A DNA stretch of 7,140 nucleotides, from positions 1 through 7,140 of the forward strand of contig JAUWCR010000064.1 of the NCBI GenBank assembly GCA_030609215.1. The letters are read 5' to 3'. The stretch is from Actinomycetes bacterium (GTDB taxonomy: Bacteria > Actinomycetota > Humimicrobiia > Humimicrobiales > Humimicrobiaceae). How positions within the stretch are numbered: the stretch's first letter is position 1; every line of letters starts with the position of its first letter. Positions 1 through 5,627 of the stretch are shown piece by piece. Under the pieces are notes generated by a model. It made no database searches and was not told the origin of the DNA. It saw nothing but the letters and a program-made list of their open reading frames with translations. The position numbers and the translations under genes are program-made.

Positions 1-639
1 GATCTATTTAGAAAACTAATAGATCTGGGTACCCATTTTATTATTCCTGCAAAAAAGAATAATGAAATACTTACTGATATGAAAGGGCTAGCAAAAATAA
101 AAGGATATAGTAAGGCTACCGGGAAAAAAGGTGAGCTGGTAAAGGGCTTTTCGGGTCTTACCACTCTATCAAGTTGCCTTTACAAATTAAATGGAATACT
201 CACAGAGGATGGCCATGGATTTATTACAAGCTTAAAAGTAAATACCAAAGGTAGACTTGCTAAAACTTACAACCTATATTCCAGGCGATGGGATATAGAA
301 AATTATGGGTTCAGAGAACTTAAGCAGTACTGGGGTCTTAAAAAGCTTCCCGGAAAGAAATTCAATACTGTATATATGCATACTTTCCTAATACTTGTAA
401 TGTTTAATACAGTGGAGGCATATAAATCAAATAAGAAAGATAAATTTATCCAGAAAGGTTTTAAAAGTTTAGTTAAAGCTAATTTTAACTACACTGATCA
501 ATTGATAATATACAGAGACGGCTATGTTGGAATATTTTCACTGGAAGAATTCTTGCTGCTTATGGATCTGCCTCCACCATCCGAAGAAGCAGTATTTAGG
601 ATAATAAAATATCCACAAGGTAAAGGAAAACTCTGGTAA
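1..639 (+). CDS. IS4-type DDE transposase, C-terminal part (5' end outside window)
   Basis: The frame is open from base 1, so the gene begins upstream and the ATG at 79 is only an internal methionine. The 212 visible residues look like the C-terminal half of an IS4-superfamily transposase, the enzyme that cuts and joins insertion-sequence ends with an RNase H-like DDE core. Counting from the first codon, Tyr93, Arg96, Glu100 and Lys108 form a YREK-like signature (YSRRWDIENYGFRELK). The Glu is the expected third catalytic acid (codon 298-300). The Glu-Lys spacing is seven residues, one more than the usual six. The stretch LIDLGTHFIIPAKKN near the start fits the strand following the second catalytic Asp; the first two Asp residues lie outside the window. 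The frame is intact to its TAA stop. GC content is visibly higher than in the downstream operon, which suggests transfer. The exact IS family is not certain. Confidence 0.8.
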   Translation, partial: DLFRKLIDLGTHFIIPAKKNNEILTDMKGLAKIKGYSKATGKKGELVKGFSGLTTLSSCLYKLNGILTEDGHGFITSLKVNTKGRLAKTYNLYSRRWDIENYGFRELKQYWGLKKLPGKKFNTVYMHTFLILVMFNTVEAYKSNKKDKFIQKGFKSLVKANFNYTDQLIIYRDGYVGIFSLEEFLLLMDLPPPSEEAVFRIIKYPQGKGKLW

Positions 640-650
640 TATTTTCCTTT
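622..650 (+). terminator. Possible weak terminator hairpin at the transposase 3' end
   Basis: A perfect 9-bp inverted repeat, AAAGGAAAA (622-630) and TTTTCCTTT (642-650), has an 11-nt loop that contains the transposase stop codon. The 3' arm is T-rich, but the stem has only two G:C pairs and no clean T-run follows it. TTTCC (643-647) can instead pair with GGAAA (654-658). It may act as a weak terminator or simply be part of the element's end. Transcriptional read-through toward rpsB cannot be excluded. Confidence 0.3.
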
Positions 651-693
651 TAGGGAAAGCACACTCAATTTAACTGATTAGAAATTATTTTAA

Positions 694-714
694 TAAAATC
701 ATCTTCTGATTTTA
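694..714. repeat. Small AT-rich inverted repeat
   Basis: TAAAATCA (694-701) and TGATTTTA (707-714) are perfect 8-bp arms around the loop TCTTC. Only one G:C pair stabilises the stem, and the following sequence is AT-rich without a clear T-run. It could be a weak terminator behind the transposase or a chance structure in AT-rich DNA. Confidence 0.3.
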
Positions 715-731
715 ATTTATATAATAATTTT

Positions 732-774
732 TCATTGAAATTCTAACGATGTCCAACATTATCATTGGAATTTA
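732..774. repeat. Imperfect 12-nt direct repeat, 30-nt period
   Basis: TCATTGAAATTC (732-743) recurs as TCATTGGAATTT (762-773), with 10 of 12 bases identical and a 30-nt offset. A short inverted pair TCCAA (752-756) and TTGGA (765-769) lies across the interval. Spaced repeats of this kind can be protein-binding sites near an IS end, but in DNA this AT-rich the match may be chance. Confidence 0.2.
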
Positions 775-853
775 CTATTTTATTTGAGATATTTACTGAA
801 TTATAGTCTATTAAAGAGAATTAATCCTAAATTACTGTTCTATCTAAGAGTGT

Positions 854-882
854 TTGCTCATTAAAATAGATTATGTTAAACT
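854..882 (+). promoter_or_regulatory. Candidate rpsB operon promoter with extended -10
   Basis: TTGCTC (854-859) lies 17 nt before TAAACT (877-882), and a TG at 874-875 gives an extended -10 (TGTTAAACT). The -35 match is weak (3 of 6) and the -10 match is 4 of 6. The sigma-A-type spacing and the TGn element make it the best candidate in the gap. Transcription would start near 889, leaving a leader of about 90 nt before the rpsB TTG. The perfect palindrome GTTAAA-C-TTTAAC (875-887) covers the -10 and could be an operator. No other strong promoter is seen further down the operon. Confidence 0.4.
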
Positions 883-901
883 TTAACGTTGAAATTACAC
901 A

Positions 902-948
902 CACTACTTACAGCATTATGGTGATTTTTTACGATTGTTAAAGTAGTG
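902..948 (+). promoter_or_regulatory. Leader stem-loop in the rpsB 5' untranslated region
   Basis: CACTACTT (902-909) is perfectly complementary to AAGTAGTG (941-948), giving an 8-bp stem with a 31-nt loop. Inside the loop, CAGCA (911-915) and TGGTG (919-923) can form a poor inner hairpin with one mismatch. The 3' arm ends on the first G of a Shine-Dalgarno-like GGAGG (948-952). In E. coli, S2 represses its own rpsB-tsf mRNA through the leader, so an equivalent control element here is conceivable. That role is inferred from position only; no known leader RNA family is recognised. Confidence 0.35.
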
Positions 949-979
949 GAGGAAAAACCATAATATTAAGGAGGAAAAA
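948..979 (+). promoter_or_regulatory. Duplicated Shine-Dalgarno element before rpsB
   Basis: The 10-mer GGAGGAAAAA occurs twice, at 948-957 and 970-979. The second copy, as AAGGAGG at 968-974, is 7 nt from the TTG at 982 and decides that start. The first copy has no ATG, GTG or TTG at a usable distance, so it cannot initiate a reading frame. It may be a ribosome standby site or a decoy in the leader, or simply a local duplication. Confidence 0.6.
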
Positions 980-981
980 TT

Positions 982-1767
982 TTGAGTATCGTAACTATGA
1001 AACAGCTATTAAAAGTGGGAGTTCACTTCGGTCATCAAAGTAGTAAGTGGAATCCAAAGATGAAAAAATATATATATGCTGAAAAGAACGGTATATATAT
1101 CATTGACCTACAGCAAACTTTACAATTAATTATCGAGGCTCACGAGTATATAAAAGAAATTGTAGCAAATGATGGAGTAGTTTTATTTGTAGGTACTAAA
1201 AAACAAACCCATGATATAACTGAGAATTATGCTAAAGAATGTGAAATGCCATATGTAAAAAATAGATGGTTAGGAGGAACTCTTACTAATTTTAATACTA
1301 TTATTGGTAGAACTAATAGAATTGAAGAAATAGAAGAAATGGAAAAATCAGGGATATTTGATAAGTTACCAAAGAAGGAAGTTATAGGCATCAGAAAGGA
1401 ATACGATAAACTAATTTACAATATGGGTGGAATAAGAAATATGAAAAAATTGCCTGATGTTTTATTTATTATTGATCCAAACAAAGAAGATATAGCAGTA
1501 AATGAAGCTATAAAGTTAGGAATACCAATTGTGGCAATAACTGATACAAATTGTGACCCTGATAAAGTTGATTTTATTATACCTGGCAATGATGATGCAA
1601 TAAGGTCCTGCAGTCTTATAACAAGCGTAATATGCGAAGCAGTTAAAAAAGGTAAAGAGCAAAAAACTAAAATTGATAAAAGTCCAAGAAGAATAAAAGT
1701 AAAGAGTAAAGTAGAAGAAAAAGAAAAAAAAGTAAAAAAAGATAAAGATGAAGAAGAAAAAAAGTAA
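982..1767 (+). CDS. rpsB: 30S ribosomal protein S2
   Basis: S2 is a late-assembling 30S protein that binds between the head and body of the small subunit and helps recruit S1 where S1 exists. The start MSIVTMKQLLKVGVHFGHQ is typical of the family. NRWLGGTLTNF (94-104), IDPNKE (164-169) and the DTNCDPD / IPGNDDAIRS region (188-209) are further S2 hallmarks. The TTG start is supported by AAGGAGG 7 nt upstream and by alignment of the N terminus with known S2 proteins. The core ends near residue 225. After it comes a strongly charged Lys/Glu tail to residue 261, encoded partly by runs of 8, 7 and 7 adenines. It is the first gene of the operon, with tsf following after 63 nt, the classical rpsB-tsf pair. 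Confidence 0.97.
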   Translation: MSIVTMKQLLKVGVHFGHQSSKWNPKMKKYIYAEKNGIYIIDLQQTLQLIIEAHEYIKEIVANDGVVLFVGTKKQTHDITENYAKECEMPYVKNRWLGGTLTNFNTIIGRTNRIEEIEEMEKSGIFDKLPKKEVIGIRKEYDKLIYNMGGIRNMKKLPDVLFIIDPNKEDIAVNEAIKLGIPIVAITDTNCDPDKVDFIIPGNDDAIRSCSLITSVICEAVKKGKEQKTKIDKSPRRIKVKSKVEEKEKKVKKDKDEEEKK

Positions 1768-1830
1768 CAATAAAATTAGTAAATGAATAAAAAGATCACC
1801 AGTAAAGAAAATAAATATTAGGGGGAATTA

Positions 1831-2430
1831 ATGAAAATAAATGCTGATATGGTAAAAAAGCTAAGAGAAGAAAGCGGAGTTGGAATGATGGACTGCAAGA
1901 AAGCTCTTGTAGAATGCAACGGAGATTTTAAGAAGGCTGGTGAATATTTAAGGGAAAAAGGAATTTTAAAAGCTTCTAAAAAATCAACAAGAGCTACCAG
2001 AGAGGGTGTAATAGACAGTTATATACATCTTGGTTCAAAATTAGGTGTATTGCTTGAGATTAATTGTGAAACTGACTTTGTAGCAAGAAATGATGTTTTT
2101 AAAAATTTGGCGCATGATATTTCTCTACATATTGCTGCAGCCGCACCATTATATGTATCAAAAGATGATGTGCCCAGTGAAGTGATTGAAAAAGAAAAGG
2201 AAATATATAAAAAACAGGCATTAAATGAAGGAAAACCAGAAAAAATTATTGATAAAATTGCCGAAGGTAAAATAAAAAAATATTATGAAGAAAATTGTTT
2301 GCTAAATCAGATTTTTGTAAAAGATAATAATATTACAATTGAAGAATTTATTAAGCAGAATATTGCAAAAATAGGAGAGAATATAGTAATCACAAGATTT
2401 ACAAGATATGTTTTAGGAGAGAAAGGCTGA
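1831..2430 (+). CDS. tsf: Elongation factor Ts
   Basis: EF-Ts is the cytosolic nucleotide-exchange factor that releases GDP from EF-Tu so that EF-Tu can reload with GTP. The N-terminal UBA-like domain is visible as the MVKKLREESGVGMMDCKKAL region (7-26). It is followed by the EF-Tu-contacting signature TDFVARND (81-88), in which Asp82 and Phe83 correspond to the core residues that insert near the nucleotide site. At 199 residues it is the short form found in many bacteria, rather than the roughly 280-residue E. coli type with a duplicated core and coiled-coil insertion. The ATG start has AGGGGG (1820-1825) 5 nt upstream. No terminator separates it from rpsB. Confidence 0.96.
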   Translation: MKINADMVKKLREESGVGMMDCKKALVECNGDFKKAGEYLREKGILKASKKSTRATREGVIDSYIHLGSKLGVLLEINCETDFVARNDVFKNLAHDISLHIAAAAPLYVSKDDVPSEVIEKEKEIYKKQALNEGKPEKIIDKIAEGKIKKYYEENCLLNQIFVKDNNITIEEFIKQNIAKIGENIVITRFTRYVLGEKG

Positions 2431-2441
2431 TATCTAAAAGT

Positions 2442-2463
2442 ATATTTATGAATTTATAAATAT
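2442..2463. repeat. AT-only hairpin between tsf and pyrH
   Basis: ATATTTAT (2442-2449) and ATAAATAT (2456-2463) are perfect 8-bp arms around the loop GAATTT. There is no G:C pair and no following T-run, so it is a poor intrinsic terminator. It lies 24 nt ahead of the pyrH ATG and could mark an mRNA processing site or be a by-product of AT richness. Confidence 0.3.
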
Positions 2464-2487
2464 CATATGTATTAGTAAAATTAAATA

Positions 2488-3207
2488 ATGAAAAAACCAA
2501 AGTATAAAAGAGTTCTATTAAAAATAAGCGGAGAAGCATTATTAGGCAAATCTAATTATGGAATTGATACAAATGTTATGGATAATATTTCTGCACAGAT
2601 AAAAGAGGTAGTAGAGATGGGAGTAGAAATTGCAGTTGTTGTTGGTGGTGGAAATTTCTGGAGAGGTGTTTCTGCAAGTTCAAACGGTATGGATAGGACT
2701 ACAGCGGACTATATCGGAATGCTTGCTACTATCATGAATGCATTAGGACTTCAAAACGCTTTGGAAAAGAGAGAGATTTGGACTAGAGTTCAAACTTCAG
2801 TATCTATGCAAGAAATTGCAGAACCTTTTATTAGAAGACGTGCCATAAGACATCTTGAAAAAAGAAGAGTAGTTATATTTGCTGGAGGTACAGGTAATCC
2901 TTATTTTACAACTGATACTGCAGCTGCATTAAGAGCTCTTGAAATAAATGCAGAGATTATTTTTAAAGGAACTAAAGTTGACGGTGTTTATGATAAGGAC
3001 CCTAAGAAATTCAAGGATGCAAAAAAGATTGATAAGATTAATTATTTAGAAGTACTGAAAAAAAACTTAAGAATTTTAGATTCTACGGCAACTTCTCTAT
3101 GCATGGAAAATAATTTATCTATTATAGTATTTGATATAACAAAATATGGAAATATAAAAGGTGTTATATTGGGAGAAAAAATTGGTACTTTAATTATGAA
3201 GGGGTGA
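2488..3207 (+). CDS. pyrH: Uridylate kinase (UMP kinase)
   Basis: This cytosolic enzyme of the amino-acid-kinase fold phosphorylates UMP to UDP with ATP, feeding UTP/CTP pools and UDP-sugar synthesis. Bacterial family members are hexamers, generally activated by GTP and inhibited by UTP. Visible motifs in order are KISGEAL (12-18), VGGGNFWRG (52-60), [14 protein letters not shown] (68-81), the [18 protein letters not shown] nucleotide/UMP region (133-150) and [10 protein letters not shown] (163-172). The length of 239 residues is standard. The ATG is fixed by the conserved N terminus [16 protein letters not shown], yet no Shine-Dalgarno sequence is present upstream. Its TGA overlaps the frr GTG start (GTGA, 3204-3207). 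Confidence 0.97.
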   Translation: MKKPKYKRVLLKISGEALLGKSNYGIDTNVMDNISAQIKEVVEMGVEIAVVVGGGNFWRGVSASSNGMDRTTADYIGMLATIMNALGLQNALEKREIWTRVQTSVSMQEIAEPFIRRRAIRHLEKRRVVIFAGGTGNPYFTTDTAAALRALEINAEIIFKGTKVDGVYDKDPKKFKDAKKIDKINYLEVLKKNLRILDSTATSLCMENNLSIIVFDITKYGNIKGVILGEKIGTLIMKG

Positions 3208-3770
3208 TTGAAATTAAAGATAAAATAATTTTTAATACAGAAAATAAAATGAAGCAATCTCTAAATAGCACACAACATGAATTTAATACAATAAGGACCG
3301 GCAGAGCTTCAGCAGCACTTCTTGATAGAATTTTTATTGATTATTATGGTAGTAAAACTTCGTTAAAGCATATTGCAAATGTAAGTATACCTGAAACAAG
3401 GTCAATAATAATTTCTCCATATGAGCCAAAATTTTTAAATGAAATTGAAAAACAGATATTGGCTTCTGACTTAGGAATAAATCCTACTAATGATGGGAAA
3501 GTAATAAGGCTTGCAATTCCTCAATTAAACGAAGAAAGACGTATAGAGCTGGTTAAAATAATTAAAAAAATTTCTGAAGATGGAAAAGTTTCTATAAGGA
3601 ACATAAGAAGAGAAGTAAATGATGAAATAAAAAAAATGGAAAAAAGAAGTGATCTTACAAAAGATGATAGAGTAGATCTACAAGAAAAAGTTCAGAAAAT
3701 AACAGATAAATATATTGATAAAATTGATGAATCGTTGTCTTTAAAAGAAGAAGAAATTATGGAAGTGTAG
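3204..3770 (+). CDS. frr: Ribosome recycling factor
   Basis: RRF splits the post-termination 70S complex together with EF-G so that ribosomes can be reused. The protein shows the family features: RTGRAS (31-36), YYG (47-49), LGINPTNDG (90-98), ERRIELVK (111-118) and [10 protein letters not shown] (131-140), and it ends in the frequent EEEIMEV. The length of 188 residues is normal for this L-shaped protein, whose three-helix bundle alternates with a small beta domain. The GTG start overlaps the pyrH stop by 4 nt, indicating translational coupling. AAGGGG (3199-3204) overlaps the GTG itself, so it is not a normally spaced ribosome-binding site. ATT at 3213 would be better spaced but is a rare start, so a few residues of uncertainty remain at the N terminus. 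Confidence 0.96.
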   Translation: MIEIKDKIIFNTENKMKQSLNSTQHEFNTIRTGRASAALLDRIFIDYYGSKTSLKHIANVSIPETRSIIISPYEPKFLNEIEKQILASDLGINPTNDGKVIRLAIPQLNEERRIELVKIIKKISEDGKVSIRNIRREVNDEIKKMEKRSDLTKDDRVDLQEKVQKITDKYIDKIDESLSLKEEEIMEV

Positions 3771-3779
3771 GTAAATATT

Positions 3780-4541
3780 TTGAATTCTATTTCTTCTAGT
3801 TCAGATTCACTAGCAGTTCCTACTGTAAGTGAATTGAAAAAAAATAAAATTCCTTTCCACGTAGCAATTATAATGGATGGAAATGGCCGATGGGCATTAA
3901 AGAGAAATCTTCCCAGAATAAGCGGCCACAGAAAAGGAGTGATTGTTCTTAAAAATATTGTAATTACCTGTAAAGAATTAGGGATTAAATATCTTACTGT
4001 CTATTCTTTTTCAAGTGAAAACTGGCAAAGACCTAGAATTGAAGTTAAAAATTTAATGGTGTTATTTTTAGATTCTATTAAAAGAGAACTGGAAGATCTA
4101 AATAAAAATGGAGTTAGATTAAAATTAATAGGGCAGAGAGAAACAATACCTGCAAAAATTCTTAAAACCTTTGAATATAGTGAACAGAAGACAAAAAATA
4201 ACAAAGAGCTTTTTTTAAATATAGCATTTAATTACGGTTCCAGGCAGGAAATAATAGATGCTGTAAAAAAATTATATATTGCTGCTAGAAATAATTTTAT
4301 TAACATTGATAATATAGACGTAAAAACTTTTTCAAAATTTTTATATACTGAAGATTTTCCAGATCCTGATTTATTAATAAGGACAAGTGGGGAAAGTAGA
4401 ATAAGTAATTTCATGCTTTGGCAAATTGCTTATACTGAACTTTACTTCACAAAAACTCTTTGGCCTGATTTTAGTAAAAAGCATTTTTTAAAGGCCATAT
4501 ATAATTTTCAAAGAAGAAGTAGAAGATTTGGTAAGTTATAA
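3780..4541 (+). CDS. uppS: Isoprenyl transferase (undecaprenyl diphosphate synthase, cis-prenyltransferase)
   Basis: This enzyme condenses isopentenyl diphosphate units onto farnesyl diphosphate in cis to make the C55 carrier lipid for peptidoglycan and other wall polymers. HVAIIMDGNGRWA (27-39) holds the catalytic Asp33. SFSSENW (76-82), IRTSGESRISNF (200-211) with the diphosphate-binding Arg residues, AYTE (217-220) and WPDF (228-231) complete the family pattern. The product length (C55 or another) cannot be read from sequence. The TTG start at 3780 has a weak AGGT (3769-3772) 7 nt upstream and gives a Ser-rich leader of about 18 residues that is not typical. An alternative TTG at 3834 would give a 235-residue protein. 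The gene is in the same frame as frr, 9 nt after its stop. The usual next genes, cdsA and dxr, are missing. Confidence 0.95.
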   Translation: MNSISSSSDSLAVPTVSELKKNKIPFHVAIIMDGNGRWALKRNLPRISGHRKGVIVLKNIVITCKELGIKYLTVYSFSSENWQRPRIEVKNLMVLFLDSIKRELEDLNKNGVRLKLIGQRETIPAKILKTFEYSEQKTKNNKELFLNIAFNYGSRQEIIDAVKKLYIAARNNFINIDNIDVKTFSKFLYTEDFPDPDLLIRTSGESRISNFMLWQIAYTELYFTKTLWPDFSKKHFLKAIYNFQRRSRRFGKL

Positions 4542-4549
4542 TTATTCTT

Positions 4550-5614
4550 ATGGATATTTTCAAAGTTTTTCTTCAATATATTCTTGCTATTTTTGGACTT
4601 TCATTAATTATTTTTGTCCATGAACTAGGTCATTTTATCTTTGCAAGGATAAGTGGAATGTATGTGTCTGATTTCTTCATTGGCTTTGGTCCAAAACTTT
4701 TTAAATTTAAATCAAAAAGCGGGACAAACTATGGGGTAAATATAATCCCAATTGGAGGATATTGCAAGATATTAGGAATGACCAGAAGCGAGGATATTTC
4801 AGAAGATAAAAAGGATAATGCTTTTTTTAATAAACCTTTTTTTAAAAAGTTTCTCACCATTATTGGTGGAGTTGGAATGAACGTAGTATTTACCGTAATT
4901 TTAATTGGAATTTTTCTTAGCATGGGAGTTTTTACTTATATTAATGTTGTTGATTATATAGAACCAGGTACACCTGCAGAAATTTGTGGAATTAAAGAAG
5001 GTGATAAAGTAATTGCATTAAATAATGAGATTATAGAAAGCTGGGAGGATTTTTCAGATTCAACAAAGAGTCATCCAGATGAAAAAGTTATTTATACAGT
5101 TGTTAGAAATGGTGAAGAAATTAAAATTAAAGTAGAGTTAGGGAATGTAAATAACGAAGGTTTTTTAGGTATAGGTCCTAAAGCAATAAAAGAAAGTATG
5201 AGTTTTATTAATATTGTAAGAGAAAGTTTTATAATGACCTGGGATATTGGTAAATCTTATATAAAATTATTTGGAATGCTATTTTCTGGCCAGTTATCTT
5301 TTGAAGAAGCAAGGCCTGTGTCTCCTATTGGAGTGATAAGTATTTTCCAACAATCTGCTGCTATGGGTATTCAGAATTTTATTCTTTTTGTGGCATTAGT
5401 TTCATTACTTATAGCATTTGGGAATTTACTTCCGATATTGCCTGTAGATGGAGGACATCTAGTCGTGATAATTATAGAAGCAATAAGGAGTCAGCCGATA
5501 CCAAGGAAAGTTTTTGAAATATATAATACAATTGGAATAGTTTTTATTATTTCAATATTTGTAGTATCAATAGTATTTGATATTATAAAACCTTTTAATT
5601 TACAGAATATGTAG
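4550..5614 (+). CDS. rseP: Site-2 membrane metalloprotease, RseP/RasP type
   Basis: This integral-membrane zinc protease performs intramembrane cleavage of anti-sigma factors and clears remnant signal peptides in model bacteria; its substrate here is unknown. The first membrane segment (about 8-30) carries HELGH (24-28), giving zinc ligands His24 and His28 and catalytic Glu25. Further hydrophobic segments lie at about 103-127, 274-296 and 325-345. A single PDZ domain spans about 128-200 (EPGTPAEICGIKEGDKVIALN). NLLPILPVDGGH (292-303) supplies the third zinc ligand, Asp300. One PDZ domain and 354 residues match the shorter RasP-like form rather than the two-PDZ E. coli RseP. The ATG follows uppS by 8 nt without a Shine-Dalgarno sequence. 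Confidence 0.95.
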   Translation: MDIFKVFLQYILAIFGLSLIIFVHELGHFIFARISGMYVSDFFIGFGPKLFKFKSKSGTNYGVNIIPIGGYCKILGMTRSEDISEDKKDNAFFNKPFFKKFLTIIGGVGMNVVFTVILIGIFLSMGVFTYINVVDYIEPGTPAEICGIKEGDKVIALNNEIIESWEDFSDSTKSHPDEKVIYTVVRNGEEIKIKVELGNVNNEGFLGIGPKAIKESMSFINIVRESFIMTWDIGKSYIKLFGMLFSGQLSFEEARPVSPIGVISIFQQSAAMGIQNFILFVALVSLLIAFGNLLPILPVDGGHLVVIIIEAIRSQPIPRKVFEIYNTIGIVFIISIFVVSIVFDIIKPFNLQNM

Positions 5615-5627
5615 AAATTATATAAAA

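Larger units (their letters stand above)
640..981. other. Non-coding region between transposase and rpsB
   Basis: This 342-nt AT-rich stretch has no credible gene on either strand. Its left part must include the right end of the insertion sequence if the element is complete, but a terminal inverted repeat or target duplication cannot be recognised with only one end visible. It contains a small hairpin (694-714), an imperfect direct repeat (732-743 and 762-773) and, on the right, the likely rpsB promoter and 5' leader. A second promoter-like pair, TTGAGA at 784-789 and TCTATT at 807-812 with a 17-nt spacer, is less convincing than the one at 854-882. Confidence 0.7.

Noticed and set aside
784..812. 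Promoter-like TTGAGA-17-TCTATT upstream of rpsB
   Set aside because: The -35 match is good but the -10 is poor and there is no extended -10. It would give a leader of about 160 nt; kept only as a weaker alternative to 854-882.
918..941. Short upstream reading frame (ATG GTG ... TAA, 7 codons) inside the rpsB leader
   Set aside because: It has no Shine-Dalgarno sequence and no amino-acid bias suggestive of attenuation; such a frame is expected by chance.
935..966. TTGTTA and TAATAT as a promoter just before rpsB
   Set aside because: The 20-nt spacer is too long, and transcription would start at or within the rpsB ribosome-binding site.
640..981. CRISPR array, tRNA or riboswitch in the intergenic region
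   Set aside because: There are no regularly repeated units, no cloverleaf and no recognisable aptamer core; only short AT-rich repeats are present.
1516..1770. Minus-strand open frame opposite rpsB, rich in Phe and Tyr
   Set aside because: Its composition is the complement of the Lys/Glu tail of S2, and it lies wholly against a certain gene.
2431..2487. Intrinsic terminator between tsf and pyrH
   Set aside because: The 8-bp stem is entirely A:T and no T-run follows, so it should not stop transcription efficiently.
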